A stretch of DNA of 50,337 nt from a bacterium (lineage in GTDB: Bacteria > Patescibacteriota > Minisyncoccia > UBA6257 > JAUSGH01), in assembly GCA_030649055.1 (NCBI GenBank), contig JAUSGH010000012.1, positions 1-50,337 on the forward strand, written 5' to 3'. The position numbers and the translations under genes were made by a program. The notes under the pieces were generated by a model. That model worked only from the letters and a program-made list of their open reading frames with translations, was not told the origin of the DNA and ran no database searches. Numbering within the stretch: the stretch's first letter is position 1; every line of letters starts with the position of its first letter. Positions 22,264 through 28,784 of the stretch are shown piece by piece.

Positions 22264-24345
22264 ATGGATAAAGCGGCCGCCAAAGCCCGCATTGAGCAAC
22301 TAAAAAAGGTGATTCACCATCACCGGTATCTTTATCACGTCTTGGATAAGCAGGAGATTTCCGATGAAGCGCTTGATGCGTTAAAAAAAGAACTGTTTGA
22401 TCTTGAGACGCAGTTTCCGGAGTTTGTGACGGCGGATTCCCCAACACAGCGCGTGGGAGGGCGTCCGCTCAAGGAATTTAAAAAACTTCGGCATGAGAAG
22501 CCGATGCTCTCCTTTAACGATGCGTTTTCGGAGGCTGATATGCGCGAATGGCTCACGCGTCTGGAGAATTACTTGGGGCATAAAGTTTCGGAAAACGACC
22601 GGACATTTTACTGTGAACTGAAAATTGACGGCCTCGCGATTGAGCTGGAATATGTTGACGGCGTATTCGTGCGTGGCGGCACGCGCGGCGATGGATTAGT
22701 GGGGGAGGATGTCACGCAAAACATCCGCACCGTGGAAGCGATTCCATTGCGGCTTGAGGGTAATCCGCCGAAGCGCCTCGTGGTGCGCGGCGAAGTATTT
22801 TTGACGAAAAAAGAATTTGCCCGCATCAATAAAGAACAAGCAGCAAGTGGTGAAAAAATCTATGCGAACCCGCGTAACTTTGCCGCGGGTTCCATCCGCC
22901 AGCTGGACCCGAAAGTTATGGCGGCGCGTAAACTGGATTCGTTTCAATATGATATTGTTTCCTCTTACCCCCTGAGCTACGTCGAAGGGTTTAAAACCCA
23001 CGAAGAGGAGCACGCGGCGTTGAAATCGTTTGGCTTTAAAACAAATCCGGACAACAAGCGCGCCGGCACGTTACGGGACGTTTTCGCCATTCGCAACTAT
23101 TGGGAGAAACATCGTGACGGATTGTTGTACGAAATAGACGGCATCGTCGTCATCGTGAACGACAATAAAACATTTGAAGACGGCGCGGTTATCGGTAAAG
23201 CGCCGCGCGCCGCAATGGCGTATAAGTTTTCTCCACGCGAAGCAACAACGGTGGTGGAGCGCGTTATTATAAATGTTGGCCGCACCGGCGCCTTAACTCC
23301 GGTTGCCGAAATGCGTCCGGTGAATGTGGGTGGCGTTACCATCACGCACGCGACGCTTCATAATATGGACGAAATTGAACGGTTGGGTTTAAAAATCGGA
23401 GACACGGTGATTGTGAGCCGCGCGGGCGACGTGATTCCGCAGGTGACGAAAGTGTTGAAAGAAATGCGTACCGGCAAAGAAAAAGCGTTTACGATGCCGC
23501 TCATATGCCCGGTGGATGGCTCAAAAGTCATTCGTGACGGCGTGGCGCACCGATGTTCCAATCCGTATTGCGGCGCCCGGTTGCGCGAAGGACTTTATCA
23601 TTTTGTAAGCCAGAATGCCTTTAATATAGAAGGCGTCGGTCCGAAAGTCATTGACCGTTTTCTTGATGAAGGGCTTATTACTGATGCCGCTGATTTATTT
23701 ACGTTGCAAAAAGGCGACGTTGAAGCGCTGGAGCGTTTCGGGGAAAAATCCGCGGAGAATATTATTGAAGAACTGCAGTTGCGTAAAAAAATTTCGCTTG
23801 ATCGCCTCATTTATAGCTTGGGCATTCTGCACGTCGGCGAAGAGACCGCCAGGGCGCTTGCGCAATTTATAATGAATAAATTATTCCCTGAGCGAGTTCC
23901 GATAGCAATCGGGACGAGTCGAAGGGCTACCATAAGCGGCGTGCTGCGATTTTTCCTCTCCCTCTCCCTTGACCAATTGCAGGAAGTCCCGGACATCGGC
24001 CCAAAAGTCGCGCAAAGCATTTATGGCTGGTTCCACGAACCGCGCAATGTGAAGTTTGTGGAAAAACTCGCGAAAGCCGGCGTGGTCATCGAACACCGAA
24101 CATCGGTCATCGGACAACAAAAGTTTTCAGGGAAAACTTTTGTGCTCACCGGCACGCTTCAAACGATGAGCCGCGAGCAAGCAAAAGAAAAAATCCGTGC
24201 GGCTGGTGGCGACGTGAACGAGTCCGTTTCAAAACATACGTCGTATGTCGTGGTGGGCGCGGAGCCCGGCTCAAAATTCGCGCAAGCCAAAAAACTCGGC
24301 GTGCCAACGCTGGACGAGAAAGGGTTTCTGGGGATGATTAAGTAG
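22264..24345 (+). CDS. ligA: NAD-dependent DNA ligase
   Basis: A 693-residue ligase that seals nicks during replication and repair using NAD. Domain order: Ia (about 1-70), adenylation domain with catalytic Lys120 in CELKIDGLAIELEY, OB fold (GRTGALTPVAEM), four-Cys zinc finger (first Cys 415: CPVDG...CSNPYC), helix-hairpin-helix region, and a C-terminal BRCT domain (about 619-693, FSGKTFVLTGTL). Three stretches look like translated dispersed repeats: about residues 236-242, 541-555 and 608-618. Slightly longer than the usual 670 for this reason. No SD. Confidence 0.96.
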   Translation: MDKAAAKARIEQLKKVIHHHRYLYHVLDKQEISDEALDALKKELFDLETQFPEFVTADSPTQRVGGRPLKEFKKLRHEKPMLSFNDAFSEADMREWLTRLENYLGHKVSENDRTFYCELKIDGLAIELEYVDGVFVRGGTRGDGLVGEDVTQNIRTVEAIPLRLEGNPPKRLVVRGEVFLTKKEFARINKEQAASGEKIYANPRNFAAGSIRQLDPKVMAARKLDSFQYDIVSSYPLSYVEGFKTHEEEHAALKSFGFKTNPDNKRAGTLRDVFAIRNYWEKHRDGLLYEIDGIVVIVNDNKTFEDGAVIGKAPRAAMAYKFSPREATTVVERVIINVGRTGALTPVAEMRPVNVGGVTITHATLHNMDEIERLGLKIGDTVIVSRAGDVIPQVTKVLKEMRTGKEKAFTMPLICPVDGSKVIRDGVAHRCSNPYCGARLREGLYHFVSQNAFNIEGVGPKVIDRFLDEGLITDAADLFTLQKGDVEALERFGEKSAENIIEELQLRKKISLDRLIYSLGILHVGEETARALAQFIMNKLFPERVPIAIGTSRRATISGVLRFFLSLSLDQLQEVPDIGPKVAQSIYGWFHEPRNVKFVEKLAKAGVVIEHRTSVIGQQKFSGKTFVLTGTLQTMSREQAKEKIRAAGGDVNESVSKHTSYVVVGAEPGSKFAQAKKLGVPTLDEKGFLGMIK
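22970..22989 (+). repeat. CCCTGAGC...GTCGAAGGG repeat inside ligA
   Basis: CCCTGAGCTACGTCGAAGGG is read in frame as part of PLSYVEG within the ligA adenylation domain end. Confidence 0.7.
23886..23926 (+). repeat. Long CCCTGAGCGAG...CGAGTCGAAGGG repeat inside ligA
   Basis: Outer halves CCCTGAGCGAG and CGAGTCGAAGGG enclose the hairpin TTCCGATAGCAATCGGGA. It is translated as PERVPIAIGTSRRA in the helix-hairpin-helix region, where no such insertion is expected. Confidence 0.75.
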
Positions 24346-24357
24346 CGCTTGGGCGTA

Positions 24358-24386
24358 TGTCATTCCCGCGGAAGCGGGAATCCAGC
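24358..24386. repeat. REP-like CATTCCCGC...GCGGGAATCCAG repeat
   Basis: TCATTCCCGC-GGAA-GCGGGAATCCAG, a palindrome of the same family as 8757-8843, lies after the ligA stop and may also act as a terminator. Confidence 0.7.
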
Positions 24387-24408
24387 CGGTTTTTCCGCCG
24401 TATACCAC

Positions 24409-24437
24409 TTGCTTTTTCGCGCCATCTGTCGTAATAT
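24409..24437 (+). promoter_or_regulatory. Sigma-70-type promoter
   Basis: TTGCTT (24409-24414), a 17-base spacer and TAATAT (24432-24437), followed by GTCTTCAG, resembling the promoter at 7630-7658. Confidence 0.6.
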
Positions 24438-24492
24438 GTCTTCAGCATCGGGAACTGTTCCCGGGCAATGTCTCTTTTTGTGGAGGTGAGTC

Positions 24493-25509
24493 ATGTCGGA
24501 CGTTCACAGCACTCGTCGGTACGAGCGCTACGAGAACGATGACCCGAAGCCGGTTCCGGCAACGCCGCAACTGACGCCGGCGCAATCGGCGGCCGCGAAG
24601 TGGGACGAGGAAGACCGTCGGAGGCTCTGGCGGCAGGTGACGAATCTCGGTGAGACGGCGAAGCGCAACAACATCATCTTCGCCATGAGTGTCAGCATCG
24701 GCATCCTCTTGACTGTATTCTGCTGGTTCGAAGGCTCCGCGTCGGATGAGCGCGTGAGTGCGAAGCAGAAGGCGATGGCCGATCAGGTTCAGGAGTTCTA
24801 TTTCGCGCTCGAGCGTACGGCCGCCGATGTGGATGACAACCGCAAGGCGACCGCGGTGGCATCCACGGAGTTCGTCGGGAACGAAGAGTGGATTGATGAT
24901 AGGAAAGGGGCGTATAACAGCTATTGGTGGTATATGCCCGCACCATCCGAGATCGGCGAATACGACGGTGATGTAATCATCCAACGCTTCGACGAGTTAC
25001 GCGTAGTTCATGTAATGCATCCTCTCCGAAAAGGACCGTTCAAGGGCTGCAAAGAGAATACGCTGATCTACCTTGACGACGCGGCTTACGCCATCACGAA
25101 GGAGATGAAGACGCTGGATGTCGCGAGGATCGAGGCCGAACTTGCAAAGGCGAAAAAGCCGGACGTCGGTACGAATGAATCGGCGACGCGCGGCGAGAGT
25201 CCCAAGCTGGAGGGCAACGATGCGAGCGGCATCGTAGGGCTGCTCGGCGAAGCGGTGCGCAAACTGACGGCACCGAAGCCGCTCTCGCTGGCCGAACTTC
25301 GTCAGTACGACGGCGAAGAAATCGTGTGCTCGGCGACAAGTGGGGCGAAGCCCAACGTCACTTACGGGATTTTCGTGAAGCACCTTCCGTATGCGTACGG
25401 TAAGCATGAGCTGATCGCCCTGAGTCTTTCGGCGGAGGATTTCGCCTTGATGAAGGGCATGAAAACGCTTAACGTGCGTGTCCTGGAGGACGCGCATCGT
25501 AGTCGCTAG
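24493..25509 (+). CDS. Membrane-anchored protein with an internal duplication
   Basis: A 338-residue protein of unknown function. A polar N-terminus (about 1-55) precedes one membrane segment (about 57-77, NIIFAMSVSIGILLTVFCWF). Two related extracytoplasmic units follow (about 155-215 and 270-335), sharing YDGxxI, a K-x-LI-L step and A-x-x-K-x-MKTL-V. A charged linker joins them. TGGAGGTGAG before the ATG fixes the start. It has its own promoter and a terminator follows; inserted between ligA and the gat genes as a single transcription unit. Confidence 0.72.
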   Translation: MSDVHSTRRYERYENDDPKPVPATPQLTPAQSAAAKWDEEDRRRLWRQVTNLGETAKRNNIIFAMSVSIGILLTVFCWFEGSASDERVSAKQKAMADQVQEFYFALERTAADVDDNRKATAVASTEFVGNEEWIDDRKGAYNSYWWYMPAPSEIGEYDGDVIIQRFDELRVVHVMHPLRKGPFKGCKENTLIYLDDAAYAITKEMKTLDVARIEAELAKAKKPDVGTNESATRGESPKLEGNDASGIVGLLGEAVRKLTAPKPLSLAELRQYDGEEIVCSATSGAKPNVTYGIFVKHLPYAYGKHELIALSLSAEDFALMKGMKTLNVRVLEDAHRSR

Positions 25510-25525
25510 CACGAAAAACGTATCG

Positions 25526-25566
25526 CGGCTCGGGTCACGAAGATCCGAGCCGTAACCATTTTTATA
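25526..25566 (+). terminator. Rho-independent terminator
   Basis: CGGCTCGG (25526-25533) pairs with CCGAGCCG (25545-25552), followed by TAACCATTTTTATAAAATTTTATTT. Confidence 0.8.
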
Positions 25567-25579
25567 AAATTTTATTTAC

Positions 25580-25619
25580 ATATCTATTCTCAAATTCTTG
25601 AGAATTTGAGAATAGATAT
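25580..25619. promoter_or_regulatory. 19-bp perfect palindrome, putative operator of the wHTH gene
   Basis: 25580-25598 is the exact reverse complement of 25601-25619, around a TG centre. It abuts the -35 hexamer of the downstream regulator gene. A diverged copy overlaps the 3' end of that gene. Confidence 0.7.
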
Positions 25620-25647
25620 TGCGGTATGTTAATTATGTTAATATAAA
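25619..25647 (+). promoter_or_regulatory. Promoter of the winged-helix gene
   Basis: TTGCGG (25619-25624), a 17-base spacer and TATAAA (25642-25647). The ATG at 25651 is so close that the mRNA should be leaderless. Confidence 0.6.
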
Positions 25648-25650
25648 GCG

Positions 25651-25923
25651 ATGGCATCACCGGAGCGGAAAATCGAGCGTATCGTGAAAGGGTTCGCGAA
25701 CCATCGGCGCATTGAGATTATGCGATTGCTGTCGGCGGAGCCGGAGCTCTCGGTTTTTGAGATTGCGCGGAAGCTGAAAGTGAATTTTAAAACAATATCC
25801 GAACACGCGCGGCGACTCGCCATCGCCGGACTCGTCCTTAAACGCAACGAGGGGAACATGGTGCGTCATGCGCTTTCCGATCGCGGTAAGTCTATTCTCA
25901 AATTCTTGAGAATATTGGAATAG
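25651..25923 (+). CDS. Small winged-helix (ArsR-like) regulator
   Basis: A 90-residue DNA-binding protein. The helices IERIVKGFANHRRIEIMRLLSAEP and LSVFEIARKLKVNFKTISEHARRLAIAGLV form the HTH (recognition helix about 45-60), and a basic wing (KRNEGNMVRHALSDRG) follows, as in ArsR/MarR folds. No metal-binding Cys are present, so it is not a metal-sensing ArsR. The flanking palindromes (25580-25619 and 25891-25926) suggest autoregulation. The last eleven codons are themselves made from the second palindrome. No SD; probably leaderless. Confidence 0.82.
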   Translation: MASPERKIERIVKGFANHRRIEIMRLLSAEPELSVFEIARKLKVNFKTISEHARRLAIAGLVLKRNEGNMVRHALSDRGKSILKFLRILE

Positions 25924-25926
25924 ATA
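25891..25926. promoter_or_regulatory. Second, imperfect copy of the palindrome
   Basis: TCTATTCTCAAATTCTTGAG at 25891-25910 is identical to the left part of 25583-25602; the right arm has three changes in 16. It covers the stop of the regulator gene and lies 61 bases before gatC. Confidence 0.7.
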
Positions 25927-25986
25927 ATACCGATTTTTACGAAATGCAACATTGGCGCAATGACGCTTTTTGATTAAACTAGTACT

Positions 25987-26286
25987 ATGGCGGAAATCAC
26001 TAAACAGCTCGTGGAACATTTGGCGGACCTTGCGCGGCTTGAACTTGATGAAAATGAGGCGGGGAAGTTTACCGACGATCTCGGGAAAATTTTGGCGCAC
26101 GTGAAGGAGTTGCAGAGCGTGGATACAAAGAATATCGCGCCGATGACCGGCGGCACTATGCTGACGAACGCGTTTCGGAGCGACGAGGAGCCGCAGGGGG
26201 ACATGATGGAGGTCTCGCGCAAAATTATCGCCGAGTTTCCCGAAAGCGAAGGCGGATATAACAAAATCCCGCCAGTGTTTGAATAA
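25987..26286 (+). CDS. gatC: Asp/Glu-tRNA amidotransferase subunit C
   Basis: A 99-residue GatC subunit that wraps around GatA and supports the GatCAB complex, which converts Glu-tRNA(Gln) and/or Asp-tRNA(Asn) to the amide forms. Typical start VEHLADLARLELDENE, middle ILAHVKELQSVDTKNIAPM and end LRSDE-like FRSDEEPQG. Length normal. No SD. Two bases from gatA; gatB lies 20 kb away at 47758. Confidence 0.93.
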   Translation: MAEITKQLVEHLADLARLELDENEAGKFTDDLGKILAHVKELQSVDTKNIAPMTGGTMLTNAFRSDEEPQGDMMEVSRKIIAEFPESEGGYNKIPPVFE

Positions 26287-26288
26287 TT

Positions 26289-27755
26289 ATGAAGGTTGAA
26301 GACCTAACAATAAAAAAGTTTGCTGACGGACTGCGGAAAAAGGAGTTTTCCGCGGAGGAGGTGACGAGGGGCTATCTTGGGCGCATTGAAAAAAATGACG
26401 ACGAGATTGGCGCGTATTTGCACGTGATGAATGAAGCGGCGTTGGCGCAGGCGAAGAGTGTTGACGCGCGCATCGCGAAAGGCGAGGCAGTTGGCGCGCT
26501 TGCCGGAGTCCCGCTCGCGATTAAGGATAATATGCTCATCACTGGCGTTCCCGCGACCGCCGGCTCAAAAATGCTGGAGCATCACGTTGGCGTGTATGAC
26601 GCGACCGTTATTAAAAAACTAAAAGATGAGGGCGCGGTGTTTTTGGGAAAAACCAACATGGACGAGTTTGCGATGGGATCGTCCACGGAAAATTCCGCGT
26701 ACAAAAAGACAAAAAATCCCCGTGACCTCACTAGAGTACCCGGCGGCTCGTCCGGCGGCTCGGCTGCCGCGGTGGCGGGGGACATGGCGTTGGGTGCGTT
26801 TGGGTCAGATACCGGCGGCTCTATCCGCCAGCCCGCGGGATTTTGCGGCGTCGTTGGGTTGAAGCCCACCTACGGCGCGGTTTCGCGTTACGGTTTGATT
26901 GCGATGGCATCAAGCTTGGATCAGATCGGACCATTTGCGAAAACCGTGGAAGATGCGGCATTGCTTTTCCGAGGCATTGCGGGATATGACAAATTTGACG
27001 CGACGAGCGTCAACCTCCCCTACGATGATGAGGTGACGCATGTGCACGAGAACGAAATCAAAAACATGACCGTCGGGTTGCCGAAGGAATATTTTATTGA
27101 AGGTCTGGAGCCGGAAGTCAAATTCGCGATGGACAAGGTTATTGCAACGATCAAAGGGCTCGGATTGAAGATAAGGGAAATCAGTTTGCCGCACACGGCT
27201 CACGCGCTCTCATGCTATTACATTATTATGCCGGCGGAAGTGAGTTCCAACCTCGCGCGCTTTGATGGTATCCGGTACGCGAAAGTCGCGGGCGTTGAAC
27301 GTGGCGTCCATAACCTTGCCGAACTGTACAAGAAAAATCGCCATACAGGTTTCGGCGCGGAAGTGAAGCGGCGCATTATGCTTGGCACATTTGTGCTTTC
27401 CTCCGGCTACTACGACGCGTACTACAGTCAGGCGCAAAAAGTGCGCGCGATGATAAAAAATGATTTCGATGAGGCATTCCGTGACGTTGATATGATTTTG
27501 ACACCGGTCTCGCCCACGCGTCCGTTTAAGTTCGGCGAAAAAGTAGATGACCCACTCGCGATGTATCTCTCCGACATTTTTACGATTCCCGCGAACCTCG
27601 CCGGCGTTCCGGCAATTTCCATCCCCGTTCGTTCAGCGAAGTCAGCGTCAAGTCCGCGTGAATCCGCGTCTTTGCCGATTGGCTTCCAGCTCATCGGCAA
27701 GCACTTCCGCGAAGAAGACATTTTGAGTCTGGGGCAGATGTACGAGGCGGCGTAA
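26289..27755 (+). CDS. gatA: Asp/Glu-tRNA amidotransferase subunit A
   Basis: A 488-residue amidase-signature enzyme that releases ammonia from glutamine for GatB. The catalytic triad is Lys79 (AIKDN), Ser154 (GGSSGGS) and Ser178 (SDTGGSIRQ). Near the C-terminus, between NLAGVPAISIP and LPIGFQLIGKHF, about 12 extra residues including KSASSPRESAS are encoded by a dispersed repeat whose relative sits inside murD. This is the loop between two conserved strands, so activity may be kept. Translational coupling with gatC is likely. Confidence 0.96.
   Translation: MKVEDLTIKKFADGLRKKEFSAEEVTRGYLGRIEKNDDEIGAYLHVMNEAALAQAKSVDARIAKGEAVGALAGVPLAIKDNMLITGVPATAGSKMLEHHVGVYDATVIKKLKDEGAVFLGKTNMDEFAMGSSTENSAYKKTKNPRDLTRVPGGSSGGSAAAVAGDMALGAFGSDTGGSIRQPAGFCGVVGLKPTYGAVSRYGLIAMASSLDQIGPFAKTVEDAALLFRGIAGYDKFDATSVNLPYDDEVTHVHENEIKNMTVGLPKEYFIEGLEPEVKFAMDKVIATIKGLGLKIREISLPHTAHALSCYYIIMPAEVSSNLARFDGIRYAKVAGVERGVHNLAELYKKNRHTGFGAEVKRRIMLGTFVLSSGYYDAYYSQAQKVRAMIKNDFDEAFRDVDMILTPVSPTRPFKFGEKVDDPLAMYLSDIFTIPANLAGVPAISIPVRSAKSASSPRESASLPIGFQLIGKHFREEDILSLGQMYEAA
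27634..27671 (+). repeat. GTCAGCGTC-AGTCCGCGT repeat inside gatA
   Basis: 28 of 32 bases match the murD copy (29199-29236, other strand), and both are read in the same frame to give KSASSPxxSAS. Confidence 0.8.
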
Positions 27756-27797
27756 AGCTTGCTATGCTCTTAGGAGTAGTCCATTAAGGAGTCTGTC

Positions 27798-28190
27798 GTG
27801 AAGAGAAAATATCCGAAAAGAGAACGATTCCGGCTGACGATGCTGGAACAATCCGACAATCCGGATGAAATCGTGCGCGTGCTGCGCTGTGGGTTTCTGT
27901 TGAGCCGAAAGGATCTTGCGGTCGTGACCGGTGTCCGCGCGCGGACGGTGTGCCGGTGGGAGAGGGGAAAGCCGCCCTCCATGGCGCATGAGTTGCGGAT
28001 GATTGCCCTGCGGCTGATTGCACTGCAACTACGCCAGACAATGACGCGGCGAGGCGTAGCCCAATGGCTGCGCTGGAAAAACCCGTACCTTGGTATGCGC
28101 GCATTGGACGCGCTCCGGAAAGGGCGCTCCGATCTTGTGTGCAACGCGATCCGCGAGGATGAGGCATCGTCGGATCAGAATGGCATCTAA
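27798..28190 (+). CDS. Orphan helix-turn-helix protein, possibly MbcA/ParS-like
   Basis: A 130-residue basic protein. An HTH region (LLSRKDLAVVTGVRARTVCRWERGKPPS, about 34-61) resembles Xre-type DNA binding. The C-terminal WLRWKNPYLGMRALDALRKGRSDLV (about 92-116) resembles the toxin-binding domain of MbcA/ParS antitoxins (NPxLGxxxPxxLL). No RES-type toxin gene is adjacent, so an antitoxin role is doubtful. The GTG start has AAGGAG seven bases upstream. A terminator follows; single-gene unit between gatA and tRNA-Asp. Confidence 0.68.
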   Translation: MKRKYPKRERFRLTMLEQSDNPDEIVRVLRCGFLLSRKDLAVVTGVRARTVCRWERGKPPSMAHELRMIALRLIALQLRQTMTRRGVAQWLRWKNPYLGMRALDALRKGRSDLVCNAIREDEASSDQNGI

Positions 28191-28196
28191 CACGCG

Positions 28197-28230
28197 AATG
28201 CCCGGCTTCCTGAAAGGAGGCTGGGCATTT
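28197..28230 (+). terminator. Hairpin terminator of the HTH gene
   Basis: AATGCCC...GGGCATT (28197-28203 with 28223-28229) with an inner CTTCCT/AGGAGG stem, then TCACTTACTT. Confidence 0.65.
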
Positions 28231-28239
28231 CACTTACTT

Positions 28240-28254
28240 GTGCGCGGTGGATGG
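28240..28254 (-). repeat. Direct copy of the tRNA-Asp 3' end
   Basis: GCGCGGTGGATGGGA repeats the sequence at 28678-28692 at the 3' end of tRNA-Asp. The bases around it (28255-28307) include a stem CCTAAA/TTTAGG and look tRNA-like, but no complete tRNA folds. Confidence 0.65.
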
Positions 28255-28307
28255 GAGTTGAACGTCGCTTCTTACGGTCGCTCCCTAAAACCCAGCGGTT
28301 TAGGACC

Positions 28308-28572
28308 CTATCGCAATTCTTATCTCTGGCGCGAAGCCGCAGATTGCTCGCGCGGCGCAAGGCGCGAGGAGTGTAGTGTATCCCCTGGGATACATAAGCG
28401 ACGAGCAACACAGCGCTGCGCGGCAAGATGCGGCTTCCCGAAGGGTTGCGCACCGCGCGCGCGAATCACGGCGTCGTTCCTCCTCGGCGTATGCAAGTGC
28501 ATACAACCTCGTCGTCGCTCCTTGTGCTCGCGCGCGGGGAGCGCACCGCGCCGAGAGCAAGAATTGCGATAG
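28308..28572. mobile_element. 265-bp GC-rich element with 25-bp terminal inverted repeats
   Basis: The ends (28308-28332 and 28548-28572) are inverted copies, perfect over the outer 14 bases (CTATCGCAATTCTT) and again over GGCGC/GCGCC. The interior holds several hairpins: CTCGCGC/GCGCGAG, GTATCCC-CT-GGGATAC and GTATGC-AAGT-GCATAC. No credible protein is encoded. It may be a MITE-like or REP-type insertion or a structured RNA. It sits between a partial tRNA-Asp copy and the real gene. Confidence 0.5.
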
Positions 28573-28636
28573 TGTCCATTTCCGCCACGAGAAAACTCCC
28601 GTTTTCCCGACCCCTTTCTCAATCCAAATCCCATCC

Positions 28637-28679
28637 GCTAATATAAAGAACCGGACACAATCCGGTTCTTTATATTAGC
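28637..28679 (-). terminator. 19-bp hairpin behind tRNA-Asp
   Basis: 28637-28655 is the exact reverse complement of 28661-28679 around CACAA. In the - direction the GAACCGGA/TCCGGTTC core is followed by TTTATATT. Just outside it, 28623-28636 is an inverted copy of part of the tRNA-Asp T-arm (TCCAAATCCCATCC). Confidence 0.75.
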
Positions 28680-28752
28680 GCGGTGGATGGGATTTGGACC
28701 CACGATCTTTCCCGTGACAGGGGAACGCTTTAGACCGCTAAGCTACCACCGC
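28679..28752 (-). tRNA. tRNA-Asp (anticodon GUC)
   Basis: Acceptor GCGGTGG pairs with CCACCGC, discriminator G. Anticodon arm TTCCC-CTGTCAC-GGGAA gives GUC. The T-loop reads TCCAAAT, so position 55 is C instead of the nearly universal U. CCA is not encoded. Confidence 0.92.
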
Positions 28753-28784
28753 ATGATAGATATAATAGCGATATTCTAGAAAAA

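Noticed and set aside
22964-23930. ligA as a disrupted pseudogene because of repeat insertions
   Set aside because: All inserts keep the frame and every catalytic, zinc and BRCT motif is intact.
28236-28620. RNase P RNA, tmRNA or a tRNA with a group I intron
   Set aside because: The tRNA-like ends do not pair into an acceptor stem, no conserved RNase P or group I core motifs were found, and the interior is better described as an inverted-repeat element.
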